DNA of 64,000 bases from SG8-30 sp963710135 (GCA_963710135.1 CAVPYY010000006.1:186001-250000); one strand, 5' to 3'. Positions 17,757-26,114 are shown, counted from the first letter of the stretch. Translations and numbers: made by a program. The notes: generated from the sequence alone by a model not told the origin.

Positions 17757-18644
17757 TCACGACACGGCGTCCGCGGAGTCGTCGCCGCCGGCGGCGGCAG
17801 GCGGGGCTGCTTGCGCCCGGCGGACATGCAGCGGCGCGTACGATTCCGCCTGCACGACTTCAATCAATCCCTCGCGCACCAGCTCGAGCAACGCGACGAA
17901 CGTGACCGTCACTCCCATCCTTCCCTCCTCGGGGCGAAACAGTGCGACGAAACCGACCAGTTCGCCACCTTCCAGTACCGACAGCACGTCGGACATTCGC
18001 TGCCGAATCGACAGGGCCTCGCGCTGCACATGGTGGTGCGCGAACATGGCCGCACGCTGCACGACATCCTTGAAGGCGACCAGCATCTCGTGCAGCGTCA
18101 CCTCCGGCAGGATCTTCACCACTCGCCTTTCCGCGAGCTCGGCGGAGGCCTGAAACACGTCGCGGTCCATGCGCGGCAGACGGTCGACGTCCTCGGCAGC
18201 GCGCTTGAACCGTTCGTATTCCTGCAGGCGTCTGACAAGCTCCGCCCGCGGGTCCTCTTCTTCCTGCGACTCCGCGTCCTTGGGCCGCGGCAGCAGCATT
18301 CTCGACTTGATCTCCGCAAGCATCGCGGCCATCAACAGGTACTCGCCGGCCAGCTCGAGGTCGAGTTCCTGCATCAGCAGGATGTAGTCCATGTACTGGC
18401 GGGTGATCTCCGCGATCGGGATATCGAGGATGTCGAGATTCTGGCGCCTGATCAGGTACAGCAGCAGATCGAGCGGACCCTCGAAGGCCTCCAGAAAGAC
18501 TTCCAGCGCCTGCGGTGGAATGTAGAGGTCGCGCGGCAACTGGGTGATCGGTTCACCGTCCACGATCGCGAACGGCATCTCCTCCTGCACCGGCGCATGC
18601 GGACCCGGCACGGACTCGGTGGCGTCTTGCGTTGGCTCGTTCAT
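17757..18644 (-). CDS. scpA: Segregation and condensation protein A
   Basis: Kleisin subunit of Smc-ScpAB. 295 residues with a divergent acidic N-terminal extension of about 45 residues. Then comes the family core FEGPLDLLLYLIRRQNLDILDIPIAEITRQYM (residues about 55-86) and LAGEYLLMAAMLAEIKSRMLLPR. The C-terminal winged helix is around TVTFVALLELVREG. The start lies 4 bases after the trpS stop, and its end meets scpB. Confidence 0.94.
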   Translation of the reverse strand: MNEPTQDATESVPGPHAPVQEEMPFAIVDGEPITQLPRDLYIPPQALEVFLEAFEGPLDLLLYLIRRQNLDILDIPIAEITRQYMDYILLMQELDLELAGEYLLMAAMLAEIKSRMLLPRPKDAESQEEEDPRAELVRRLQEYERFKRAAEDVDRLPRMDRDVFQASAELAERRVVKILPEVTLHEMLVAFKDVVQRAAMFAHHHVQREALSIRQRMSDVLSVLEGGELVGFVALFRPEEGRMGVTVTFVALLELVREGLIEVVQAESYAPLHVRRAQAAPPAAAGGDDSADAVS

Positions 18645-18648
18645 GCTG

Positions 18649-19866
18649 TCAACCGTACTCCAGACCCATCGCCTGGCGCACCTCGCTCATGGTTCGCCGG
18701 GCGGCATCCCGGGCCCGGTCACAGCCCTCCGAGACGATCCCACGCACCAGGTCCGGGTTCTCCTCGAACTCCTGCGCACGCACCCGTATGCCGCTTATCT
18801 CAGTGACAACCGCCTCGATCAGCGGCTTCTTGCAATCGAGGCACCCGATGCCAGCCGAACGGCAGCCGGCGTCGGCCCAGGCGCGGGTCTCGTCCGAGGA
18901 GTAGATCCGGTGCAGATCGAAAACCGGGCACTTGTCGGGGTCGCCGGGGTCAGTGCGACGCGCCCGCGCTGGATCCGTCTGCATGGCCTTCAGCTTCTTC
19001 GCGACCGAGTCAGGATCCTCGCGTAGACCGATCGTGTTGCCGTAGGACTTGGACATCTTGCGGCCATCGAGTCCCGGCACCTTTGGCGTCCGGGTCAATA
19101 GCACCTGAGGCTCCGGCAGGATGGCGCGACCCGTGCCTTCCAGGTAGCCGAGCAGGCGTTCACGATCCGCGACCGTGAGGCGCGGACTCGCTTCCACCAG
19201 CGCCAGACCCTGGCTCAGGGCCTCCGCTTCGCCCCGCTCCTGATAGCTGCGGCGCAGTTCGAGGTACTGGGCGCTGCTGCGCGCGCCGAGCTGCTTGATC
19301 GAGCGCTTGACCTTCTGCTCGTGATCGTCCTCCCGCCCATACAGGTGGTTGAAACGCCTGGCAATCTCGCGGGTGATCTCGACGTGCGCGACCTGATCCT
19401 CGCCGACGGGGACGAACTGTGGGCGGTACAGCAGGATGTCGCTGCTCTGTAGCACGGGATACCCGAGGAATCCGTATGTGCTCAGGTCCTTGTCCTTGAT
19501 CTGCTCGATCTGGTCCTTGTAGGTCGGAACACGCTCCAGCCAGCCGAGCGGCGTCACCATGGACAGCAGCAGGTGGAGCTCGGCGTGCTCCGGGATTCGT
19601 GACTGGATGAAGATCGTGGCCGCGCCGGGATTGAGGCCAGCCGCCAGCCAGTCGATCAGCATCTGCCAGACGTTGTGCTCCAGCGCCGACGTGTCCTCGT
19701 AGCCCGTGGTCAGCGCATGCCAGTCCGCGACGAAGAAGTAGCACTCGTACTGGTACTGCAGCTCCAGCCAGTTCTTGAGCGCACCGTGATAGTTGCCGAG
19801 GTGCAGCTGACCGGTCGGGCGCATTCCCGACAGCACGCGGCGGGCGCCCATGGACCCGGCGCTCAT
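18649..19866 (-). CDS. trpS: Tryptophanyl-tRNA synthetase, with a four-cysteine (probable [4Fe-4S]) motif
   Basis: Class I synthetase charging tRNA-Trp, 405 residues. The HIGH-like motif is HLGNYHG near residue 23 and the KMSKS motif is intact after GLDGR. It is longer than E. coli TrpRS (334) because of an internal insertion and a C-terminal part. In that part four cysteines are spaced C-x21-C-x6-C-x2-C (CPVF to CLDC). This nearly equals the C-x22-C-x6-C-x2-C motif that binds a [4Fe-4S] cluster near the anticodon site in Thermotoga maritima TrpRS. The ATG at 19866 is used; one at 19851 is also possible. It lies 4 bases upstream of scpA. Confidence 0.94.
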   Translation of the reverse strand: MSAGSMGARRVLSGMRPTGQLHLGNYHGALKNWLELQYQYECYFFVADWHALTTGYEDTSALEHNVWQMLIDWLAAGLNPGAATIFIQSRIPEHAELHLLLSMVTPLGWLERVPTYKDQIEQIKDKDLSTYGFLGYPVLQSSDILLYRPQFVPVGEDQVAHVEITREIARRFNHLYGREDDHEQKVKRSIKQLGARSSAQYLELRRSYQERGEAEALSQGLALVEASPRLTVADRERLLGYLEGTGRAILPEPQVLLTRTPKVPGLDGRKMSKSYGNTIGLREDPDSVAKKLKAMQTDPARARRTDPGDPDKCPVFDLHRIYSSDETRAWADAGCRSAGIGCLDCKKPLIEAVVTEISGIRVRAQEFEENPDLVRGIVSEGCDRARDAARRTMSEVRQAMGLEYG

Positions 19867-20154
19867 TGGCCCGGGCGCCGCAACAGGACCGGGCCGATCA
19901 CAAGGCACTGCCCCAAATCAGCCAGCTCACCGCGGGAGGCGGCAGCCGCAGCACGGGCCCACCGCGGGCGCCCTGCGGACACCGGGCGGGTGCCATGCGA
20001 GCGCCCGCCACAGTAACTAGAAGTGACAGAAGACATGTTTCCTATACTCATGTTTTTTATGATAGTTCTACGAGTCCGTTGACCGCCCAAGAGCCCCCGC
20101 CGCCACGGCTTCGGGCGGGCGCAAGTATACCCCGCGGTCCGCCGCCCGAGGGGC
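19867..20154. other. Intergenic region upstream of trpS with an AT-rich patch
   Basis: 288 bases between yciO and trpS, both on minus. Around 20017-20080 the composition drops sharply in GC. On the minus strand the heptamer AAACATG occurs twice with an 8-base gap (20034-20040 and 20049-20055). A TATACT hexamer lies at 20124-20129 on the minus strand. This is the probable promoter/operator area for trpS-scpA-scpB. I cannot choose a single start site and see no RNA gene. Confidence 0.4.
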
Positions 20155-20775
20155 CTAAGAGAACGGGGCCGTGTCCCCCTTGCCGGCGCGCAGGACCGTG
20201 ACCTCGGGACCGGCGAGGTCCACGACCGTCGTCGGCTCGAAGCCGCAGTTGCCGCCATCCAGCACCACGTCCACGGCGTGACCGATGCGTGCCTCGATTT
20301 CACCTGCATCGGTCATTGGCGCGTCGTCGCCCGGCAACTGCAGCGTGGTGCTCATTAGCGGCTCCCCGATCTCGTCCAGCAACATCTGGACGACGGGATG
20401 ATCCGGGACCCTGATACCGACAGTCCGCCGCTTTTCGTTCATCAGCCGCCTGGGCACCTCGCGGGTCGCCTCCAGGACGAAGGTGTACGGACCGGGCGTA
20501 AAGGCCTTCAACAGCCGATACTGCGAGTTATCGACGCGGGCATAGCGGGAGATTTCCGACAGATCGCGGCACACCAGGGTAAAGAAGTGGTGCTTGTCGG
20601 TCTGGCGGATCCGCTGGATTCGCTCCATGGCGGCTTTCGCACCCATGAGGCAACCCAGCGCATAGCAGGAGTCGGTCGGGTAAACGACGACGCCACCCGC
20701 CCGCACGTGGTCGACCGCGATGCGCACGAATCGGACCTGCGGACTCTGGGGATGTAAATGGAGAAATTCGGACAT
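20155..20775 (-). CDS. yciO: YciO-type Sua5/YrdC family protein
   Basis: 206 residues of the Sua5/YciO/YrdC fold, which binds ATP and double-stranded RNA. In the TsaC branch this fold makes threonylcarbamoyl-AMP for tRNA t6A. Motifs: GGVVVYPTDSCYALGCLMGAK, RIRQTDKHHFFTLVC, FTPGPYTFVLEATREVPRR and IGIRVPDHPVVQMLL-like strands. It matches the YciO branch better than TsaC by start MSEFLHLHPQSPQ and size. The biological role of YciO is less clear than that of TsaC. The ATG at 20775 is chosen because homology starts there; an in-frame start at 20829 exists. A TATGAT -10-like hexamer lies upstream at 20825-20830. Confidence 0.88.
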   Translation of the reverse strand: MSEFLHLHPQSPQVRFVRIAVDHVRAGGVVVYPTDSCYALGCLMGAKAAMERIQRIRQTDKHHFFTLVCRDLSEISRYARVDNSQYRLLKAFTPGPYTFVLEATREVPRRLMNEKRRTVGIRVPDHPVVQMLLDEIGEPLMSTTLQLPGDDAPMTDAGEIEARIGHAVDVVLDGGNCGFEPTTVVDLAGPEVTVLRAGKGDTAPFS

Positions 20776-20929
20776 CTCGGGATCGCGGTCCAGGGCCCCG
20801 CCCGGGGCATTTGCGCGGCTTTGTATCATAATGCCGGGCCGAAAGCCGGACTGCGCGCGCCGCCACGCAGGGGCCCTCGATTAGGGCCCGTCCGGTTATG
20901 ATGTATTGCTTCGTCAACACACCCCACCC

Positions 20930-21487
20930 ATGCAACTGCTAATAGATTTCCTGCCGATCGTCGCGTTCTTCCTCGCCTACAAGCTCGCCGACATCTATAT
21001 CGCCACGGGTGTGCTGCTGGTAGCCGTCGTGCTCCAGTCCGCAGTCCAGTGGGCGCGGACCCGCAAGCTGAGCACCATGCATCTCGTCTCGGCTGGGCTG
21101 GTGCTGCTGTTCGGCGGCCTGACACTCGCCATTCACGACAAGGCCTTCATCATGTGGAAGCCAACGATCGTGAACTGGCTGTTTGCGGCCGGTTTCCTCG
21201 CGAGCCAGTTCAGTGTTTTCGGCGGAAAACCCATCGTGCAGCGCCTGATGAGCACTGCGGAGTCCGAGCTGCAGCTGCCAGACGAGTCCTGGCGCCATTT
21301 GAACCTGATGTGGGTGGCTTTCTTCGTCTTGCTGGGGCTCGCCAACCTCTTCGTGTTCCGTAACTTCGACGAGAACACCTGGGTGAATTTCAAGCTGTTC
21401 GGAATGCTAGGCCTGACGCTCCTATTCGTGGTCATGCAGGGTTTCTGGATCGCCAGCCGCAGCCGCGGGCAAGGTTCGTCCGAATGA
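20930..21487 (+). CDS. yciB: Inner-membrane septation protein A (YciB/IspZ)
   Basis: 185-residue integral membrane protein with about five helices. The YciB motifs MQLLIDFLPIVAFFLAYKLADIYIATG and KPTIVNWLFA are followed by GGKPIVQRLM and VNFKLFGMLGLTLLFVVMQG. In E. coli it takes part in envelope synthesis and division; the mechanism is unclear. The ATG at 20930 is preferred over a TTG at 20906. A TATGAT -10-like hexamer lies at 20897-20902. The stop overlaps yciI by ATGA, forming the yciB-yciI-bolA group seen in other gammaproteobacteria. Confidence 0.93.
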   Translation: MQLLIDFLPIVAFFLAYKLADIYIATGVLLVAVVLQSAVQWARTRKLSTMHLVSAGLVLLFGGLTLAIHDKAFIMWKPTIVNWLFAAGFLASQFSVFGGKPIVQRLMSTAESELQLPDESWRHLNLMWVAFFVLLGLANLFVFRNFDENTWVNFKLFGMLGLTLLFVVMQGFWIASRSRGQGSSE

Positions 21488-21786
21488 GCCTGTATGCGCT
21501 CATCGGCCAGGACCGCGAGAATTCGCTGCAGCTGCGCCAGCAAGTTCGCCCTGCACACCTTGCGCGCGTAGCCGAGTTGTCCGCCCAAGGGCGCATCGTC
21601 GTGGCCGGACCGTTTCCGGCCATTGATGCCGATGAGGGTGTCGAGGGAGGCTTCACCGGCAGCCTGATCGTGGCCGAGTTCGAGAGCCTCGAAGAGGCCC
21701 GGCAATGGTTCTCGGAAGACCCGTACGTTCGGGAAGGGGTCTTCGAGACTCATGACGTCCGGCCTTTCAGGCAAGTGCTGCCATGA
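21484..21786 (+). CDS. yciI: YciI family protein
   Basis: 100-residue YCII-domain protein with a ferredoxin-like fold. MSLYALIGQDRENSLQLRQQVRPAHLARV contains the family's conserved Asp-Arg and His. GRIVVAGPFPAID and EEARQWFSEDPYVREGVFE match the rest of the domain. Its reaction is not established. It overlaps yciB at the start and the bolA-like gene at the end, so translation is probably coupled. Confidence 0.93.
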   Translation: MSLYALIGQDRENSLQLRQQVRPAHLARVAELSAQGRIVVAGPFPAIDADEGVEGGFTGSLIVAEFESLEEARQWFSEDPYVREGVFETHDVRPFRQVLP

Positions 21787-22064
21787 CTGAAGTCCGTGTT
21801 CGGCGGATGCACGAGCTGCTGCACCACTCCCTCGCGCCGGAACAGCTGGAGATCACTGACGACAGTGCCAGACACGCCGGACATGCCGGCGCCCGCGGCG
21901 GCGCCGGGCACTTTATCGTCCGGATAGTGTCCGATCGGTTTGAAGGGTTGCGGCCGCTGGCGCGGCATAGGCTCGTTTACGCGGCCCTCTCAGAGATGAT
22001 GCCGGCAGAAATCCACGCATTGACGATAGATGCCCGCACCCCGGGCGATCGCAACGCTCGATAG
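21783..22064 (+). CDS. BolA family protein
   Basis: 93 residues of the BolA fold. The C-terminal motif RFEGLRPLARHRLVYAAL(S) is the family's helix-turn region, and the strand HFIVRIVSD precedes it. BolA proteins pair with monothiol glutaredoxins and act in iron-sulfur handling or gene control. It lies directly after yciI (ATGA overlap). The histidine-rich stretch RHAGHAGARGGAGHF, around residues 30-44, is unusual for the family. Confidence 0.88.
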   Translation: MTEVRVRRMHELLHHSLAPEQLEITDDSARHAGHAGARGGAGHFIVRIVSDRFEGLRPLARHRLVYAALSEMMPAEIHALTIDARTPGDRNAR

Positions 22065-22092
22065 ATGTAGTCCTAATCAGCAGAGGAATCCG

Positions 22093-22926
22093 ATGATGCG
22101 AAGAATGATGACTGTGGCCGCCGCAACGGCCGCGCTATTGGTCGGTGGTTGCGCCGGCGGCACCGGGGACAAGGAGACGGCAGCGTCTGCGGATCCCAGC
22201 GCACAACCGGTGGCGGTCGTGAACGGCGAGCCGATCTCGCGGGCCGTGTGGGAGCTGTTCGTCAAGACTCGTACCGGCGGCGGCGCTGCTGCGGACCTTG
22301 ATGCGGAACAGCAGAAAGAAACCCTCGACAGCCTCATTGAGATGTACATCGCGGCCCAGCAGGCCGAGAAGGATGGCCTGGCCAGCGGCGAGACCGGAGC
22401 ACGGCTCGAGCTGATGCGCCAGAGTTCCCTGGCCGATCTGGCAGGTCAGAAGTATCTCGAAGGCAAGGAAGTCACACCTGAGGACCTGCGCGCCGAGTAC
22501 GACAAGCAGATCGCGCAGATGCCCAACACGGAGTACAAGGCGCGCCACATCCTGGTGGACTCCGAAGAGAAGGCGCGCGAGATGATCGCCGGGCTTGATA
22601 AGGGCGAGAAGTTCGAAACGCTCGCAGAACAGAACTCCAGCGACTCCTCGGCCAAGGACGGTGGCGACCTCGGATGGTTTGCGCCGGCACGAATGGTCAA
22701 GCCGTTCGCGGACGCCGTCGAGAAACTCGAAAAGGGCGCCTACACCAAGGAACCGGTCCAGTCGCGGTTTGGATGGCACGTCATCAAGCTGGAGGATACC
22801 CGGCCCATCCAGCCTCCCAGCTACGAGGCCGTGGAATCGCAGCTGGGCCAGCTGGTCCGCCAGTCCAAGTTCCAGGCCTATCTCGACAGCCTGATGGCGA
22901 CCGCAAAGATCGAAAGAAAGCTCTAG
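22093..22926 (+). CDS. Parvulin-type peptidyl-prolyl isomerase lipoprotein
   Basis: 277-residue periplasmic foldase. A lipoprotein signal MMRRMM...LLVGGC places the acylated Cys at about residue 21. A SurA/PrsA-like N-terminal helical domain follows (VAVVNGEPISRAVWE). The PpiC domain spans about residues 150-250, with YKARHILVDSEEKAREMI, SSAKDGGDLGWF and FGWHVIKLEDTR. It probably assists folding of outer-membrane or periplasmic proteins. The ATG at 22093 follows an AGAGGA ribosome site. It is last in the yciB group and is followed by a strong terminator. Confidence 0.92.
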   Translation: MMRRMMTVAAATAALLVGGCAGGTGDKETAASADPSAQPVAVVNGEPISRAVWELFVKTRTGGGAAADLDAEQQKETLDSLIEMYIAAQQAEKDGLASGETGARLELMRQSSLADLAGQKYLEGKEVTPEDLRAEYDKQIAQMPNTEYKARHILVDSEEKAREMIAGLDKGEKFETLAEQNSSDSSAKDGGDLGWFAPARMVKPFADAVEKLEKGAYTKEPVQSRFGWHVIKLEDTRPIQPPSYEAVESQLGQLVRQSKFQAYLDSLMATAKIERKL

Positions 22927-22951
22927 AGCGCGTCGGGCGCTGAATTGATGC

Positions 22952-22985
22952 GGGGCCGGCACTGCTGCCGGCCCCGTTTCTCTTT
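22952..22985 (+). terminator. Rho-independent terminator after the parvulin gene
   Basis: Perfect 10-bp stem GGGGCCGGCA / TGCCGGCCCC with a CTGC loop, followed by GTTTCTCTTT. It lies 26 bases after the parvulin stop and closes the yciB-yciI-bolA-parvulin unit. Confidence 0.9.
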
Positions 22986-23463
22986 GGGCGAAAGTCCGAA
23001 CTTACGGATCCATGGATCCGACCCCCTGAAGCGTCGCGACCGTAGCGGCGCGCCGACAAGGATGCGGCCCGCCTGGTCGCCCCATCCAGGGCCGGCGCGG
23101 CTCAGTCTTCCCGAGATCGAACAGCCGACCGCCGACCGAGGCGACGTCCTCATCCACGGCGAAATCAGGCAAGGCGATGGGCTTCAGCACCAGGGGGTGC
23201 GGCTGTTCCGGAGCGATCGCGTCGCCGTCCAATTAGAACGCGATGAGCGCGCAGCGCGCGCGGGGGTTCCCCAGATCATTCCCCCCCGCCACCGAGCAGT
23301 GCACGGCAGGAGTAAGCCGCCATCCCGCAGGCCATGCGACCGGTGCGGCGAGCTGCATGCGCTGCGCACCAAACACGGGGCGCCGACATGGGTCGACCGC
23401 ACCTCGATGACTCCCTGGATGGAAGTTTCGTTTGCCTTCGAGTGGAGGACGTTCGAGGCGGGC
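22986..23463. other. Gene-free stretch, possible remnant
   Basis: About 480 bases with no convincing gene. Open frames exist on both strands (for example 22945-23484 plus and 23002-23232 minus), but none has a ribosome site, codon pattern or recognisable family. A perfect 16-bp palindrome lies near the left end. The stretch borders the accessory island and could be debris of a lost insertion. Confidence 0.5.
23005..23020. repeat. Perfect 16-bp palindrome
   Basis: CGGATCCATGGATCCG is its own reverse complement. It is flanked by AACTTA on the left and ACCCCC on the right. It could form a cruciform or be a protein-binding or REP-like element. One copy only is visible in the window. Confidence 0.6.
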
Positions 23464-23495
23464 AAAAGAGAAAGGCGGCCATGAGGCCGCCTTTC
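23464..23495 (-). terminator. Rho-independent terminator of the repeat-protein gene
   Basis: 11-bp perfect stem GAAAGGCGGCC / GGCCGCCTTTC with loop ATGA (23470-23495). On the minus strand it is followed by a T-rich tract TCTTTTG. It lies 33 bases beyond the repeat-protein stop and ends that operon. Confidence 0.85.
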
Positions 23496-23528
23496 TAGTT
23501 TATTGAGACGCGAAAGTCGCGCCGGGAA

Positions 23529-25028
23529 TTAGCGCACGTCGCCGCTCGACGCCGTACGACCGGTGCCCAGCGAAGCCTGAGTGCGGCCCGTGCCCAACGA
23601 AGCCTGCGTACGACCGGTGCCCAGCGAAGCCTGAGTGCGGCCCGTGCCCAACGAAGCCTGCGTACGACCGGTGCCCAACGAAGCCTGAGTGCGGCCCGTG
23701 CCCAGCGAAGCCTGCGTGCGACCGGTGCCCAACGAAGCCTGAGTGCGGCCGGTGCCCAACGAAGCCTGCGTGCGACCGGTGCCCAACGAAGCCTGCGTAC
23801 GACCGGTGCCCAGCGAAGCCTGAGTGCGGCCCGTGCCCAACGAAGCCTGCGTACGACCGGTGCCCAGCGAAGCCTGCGTGCGGCCCGTGCCCAGCGAAGC
23901 CTGCGTACGACCGGTGCCCAGCGAAGCCTGAGTGCGGCCCGTGCCCAGCGAAGCCTGCGTGCGACCGGTGCCCAACGAAGCCTGAGTGCGGCCCGTGCCC
24001 AACGAAGCTTGCGTGCGACCGGTGCCCAGCGAAGCCTGAGTACGGCCCGTGCCCAGCGAAGCCTGCGTGCGACCCGTGCCCCAGCGAACGCCTGAGTGCG
24101 GCCCGTGCCCAGCGAAGCCTGCGTGCGGCCCGTGCCCAGCGAAGCCTGCGTGCGACCCGTGCCCAACGAAGCCTGAGTGCGGCCCGTGCCCAACGAAGCC
24201 TGCGTGCGACCGGTGCCCAACGAAGCCTGAGTGCGGCCCGTGCCCAACGAAGCCTGAGTGCGGCCCGTGCCCAACGAAGCCTGCGTGCGACCGGTGCCCA
24301 ACGAAGCCTGAGTGCGGCCCGTGCCCAGCGAAGCCTGAGTGCGGCCCGTGCCCAACGAAGCCTGAGTGCGGCCCGTGCCCAACGAAGCCTGCGTACGACC
24401 GGTGCCCAGCGAAGCCTGTGTACGGCCCGTGCCCAGGGACGCGGCAATCGACTCAGCAATCACGCGGCCACCAATCGCAGGCTGGGTTCCGACGATTTCA
24501 GCCGACATGCCGGGATCTATCGTGAGAACGCCCTGTGCCGCTAGCGCGGGCACGAGGTCAACGACGATCTGACCGAGGTTGACCGAACCCGACAACGAAG
24601 GCGAACCCACGACTGCCCGCAGAAAAACAGAGGACGCCCCGGGCACGTAAACCCCCGGCAGCTTAATGCCGCCGGTAGCAAAGTAACCCTCTTCGGTGAC
24701 CTCACCAACCACCGCGACAGCGTCGCCAACCTGGAGGTTCGCATACAGCGCACGATTGGTCTCTGTGGGCATGAGCCGAACGCCTGCCCCAAGCAGCGTC
24801 ACTTCGGCGCTGTCGCGAGCCACTGCGTCCACTCGACCCACCGCCAACAAGACTCTCACCGGGCGCTCGCGAAGCAATTGCAAATCAGTACGAGATCCGG
24901 CAATCGAGAGACGAGCGCTTACAGCGTCCGAGGCAACGTTGGCATCCCGCGCCTCTGCGCGGCTGGCTGCCTACCGACGCTAGCGCAAGCATTGTCGCCG
25001 CCGCCAAGATTCGCCGTTGATTCCCCAT
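23529..25028 (-). CDS. Exported protein with OB-like N-terminal domain and 32 SLGTGRTQA repeats
   Basis: About 498 residues with an apparent signal peptide (MGNQRRILAAATMLALAS...), then a domain of about 150 residues. The domain's strands VRVLLAVGRVDAV, LQVGDAVAVVGEV and VGTQPAIGGRV resemble DUF5666-type OB proteins. The rest is an array of the nonamer SLGTGRTQA and a short tail ending TASSGDVR. The frame breaks once in the signal peptide (near 24973, one extra base) and once in the array (24070-24088, two extra bases). Both sides of each break continue the same protein, so I infer errors or very recent slippage. The ATG at 25028 has a GGGGAA ribosome site. It starts 19 bases after the DUF6502 gene, suggesting one transcript. 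Function unknown. Confidence 0.75.
23553..24439 (-). repeat. Tandem 27-bp coding repeat, 32 full copies and one partial
   Basis: On the coding (minus) strand each unit is TCG-YTG-GGC-ACS-GGY-CGY-ACN-CAR-GCT. Two common versions recur, often alternating: ACC-GGT-CGY-ACG and ACG-GGC-CGC-ACT. Every base difference I found between copies is synonymous. One copy near 24060-24088 carries two extra G residues, breaking the frame. The first unit starts TCC. The last is cut after seven residues and leads into the C-terminal tail. Confidence 0.93.
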
Positions 25029-25047
25029 AGCGTTCCCCAAAGTAAGC

Positions 25048-25970
25048 TTAATTTTGTTCCGCTACCGGCCCAGACAGTCGCCTAGCACCTTCCATCAAGT
25101 CGTCATTGCTCCAGTCGAGGACATCCATGACTAGACGTCGGTCTTCCGGCACGTCCTCGTAGAAGTACAGTCCGATTCCCATGCTGACGGCCTCGGATCT
25201 TCATGTGGCTTAGGCGCCGAGTAATCCCTGTGCTTCAGCTCGATCTCAGCGACAACCTTCTCGAGGTACTGCCGAAAATCCTGTTTGTACTCCGCTATGT
25301 CTTCCTTCCGAATCCCCGCGTCGGGGTAAACCACCCGATCGAAACGCCGCTGTGACGTGTCAGCCAGAGCGAGATTGAAATCCACTGTCTGCACGTACCT
25401 ACGGACTGCAGACGTAAACACTTCCACCATCTCTGCAGTGAGGTCTGTTGGAATGTAGGTGCGCTTTAGTACCCGAATGACCTTCCCACCATCGAGCACC
25501 TCCGCGGCGCCAACACGCACCAACTCTCGCAACATCACTTGTGTGGAAACCCCCTCACACGCCCCTTCAACCAACAGCTCAAATGTTCCGGCCGGGTCCT
25601 GACCAAAGATCACCAGGTCGCGAGGAAACCCATACGGGCCGACGTACTGCTTGCTCGAATGCCAAACCTCCAGAAGGTTTGCCAACTGCTTGGCGTAGGT
25701 CCCCTGCTCCCGCCGTCGACGCGCTTCCTCCAACACAATCCCGGAAACCTCTCGCCGGGGAAGACCACACGCTATCGACAGCCTCGAAAGCGTTGTCTTG
25801 CGCTCCGGTGTTCGTAACTCTCGGGCGCCGACAGCTACGAAAACCTCCTTCGCCAACTCGCCGAAATCACGATATGTCACACCACTTCGAACGAGCATCC
25901 GAACCAGTGGAACAAGCAAAGTCCTGAACGCTGCTAGGACATGCTGTTTAACATCATAAGTCGCTGGCAT
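25048..25970 (-). CDS. DUF6502 family protein A (one frameshift near the end)
   Basis: About 307 residues. The N-terminal helices LLVPLVRMLVRSGVTYRDFGELAKEVFVAVG are the DUF6502 signature. A helix-turn-helix-like part (TTLSRLSIACGLPRREVSGIV) follows, then a mid domain and a C-terminal region FTSAVRRYVQTVDFNLALAD. In the straight frame it would end in unrelated sequence at 25131. Shifting by one base near 25193 continues as MGIGLYFYEDVPEDRRLVMDVL..., a typical family ending, to a stop at 25048. I therefore infer a one-base deletion. The family's function is unknown; its winged-helix look suggests regulation. It appears to head the operon with the repeat protein. Confidence 0.78.
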
Positions 25971-26114
25971 GACTTAATCTAGCGCGAATTGACAATAAAA
26001 GGGAGCCTGGCCGGCAAGGGGCGCCCAAGCCAGTGACTATGTTAAGCAGCGAGGACTAGAGCACGGAAGACGAATTCGAGATATCTATTTAACTAAATAT
26101 GGCAACGCACTGTT

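Noticed and set aside
23005..23463. Insertion sequence or transposase gene
   Set aside because: No DDE or tyrosine transposase motif and no terminal inverted repeat pair could be found; only a palindrome is visible.
22945..23484. Plus-strand open frame in the gene-free stretch
   Set aside because: It starts inside the terminator hairpin, has no ribosome site and shows no domain.
23553..24439. CRISPR array
   Set aside because: The 27-bp units are directly adjacent with no spacers and encode a continuous protein.
24049..24525. Cys/Pro-rich plus-strand frame (CGPCPTKPE repeats)
   Set aside because: It is the reverse of the nonapeptide array. Variation among units is synonymous only in the minus-strand frame, so that strand is the coding one.
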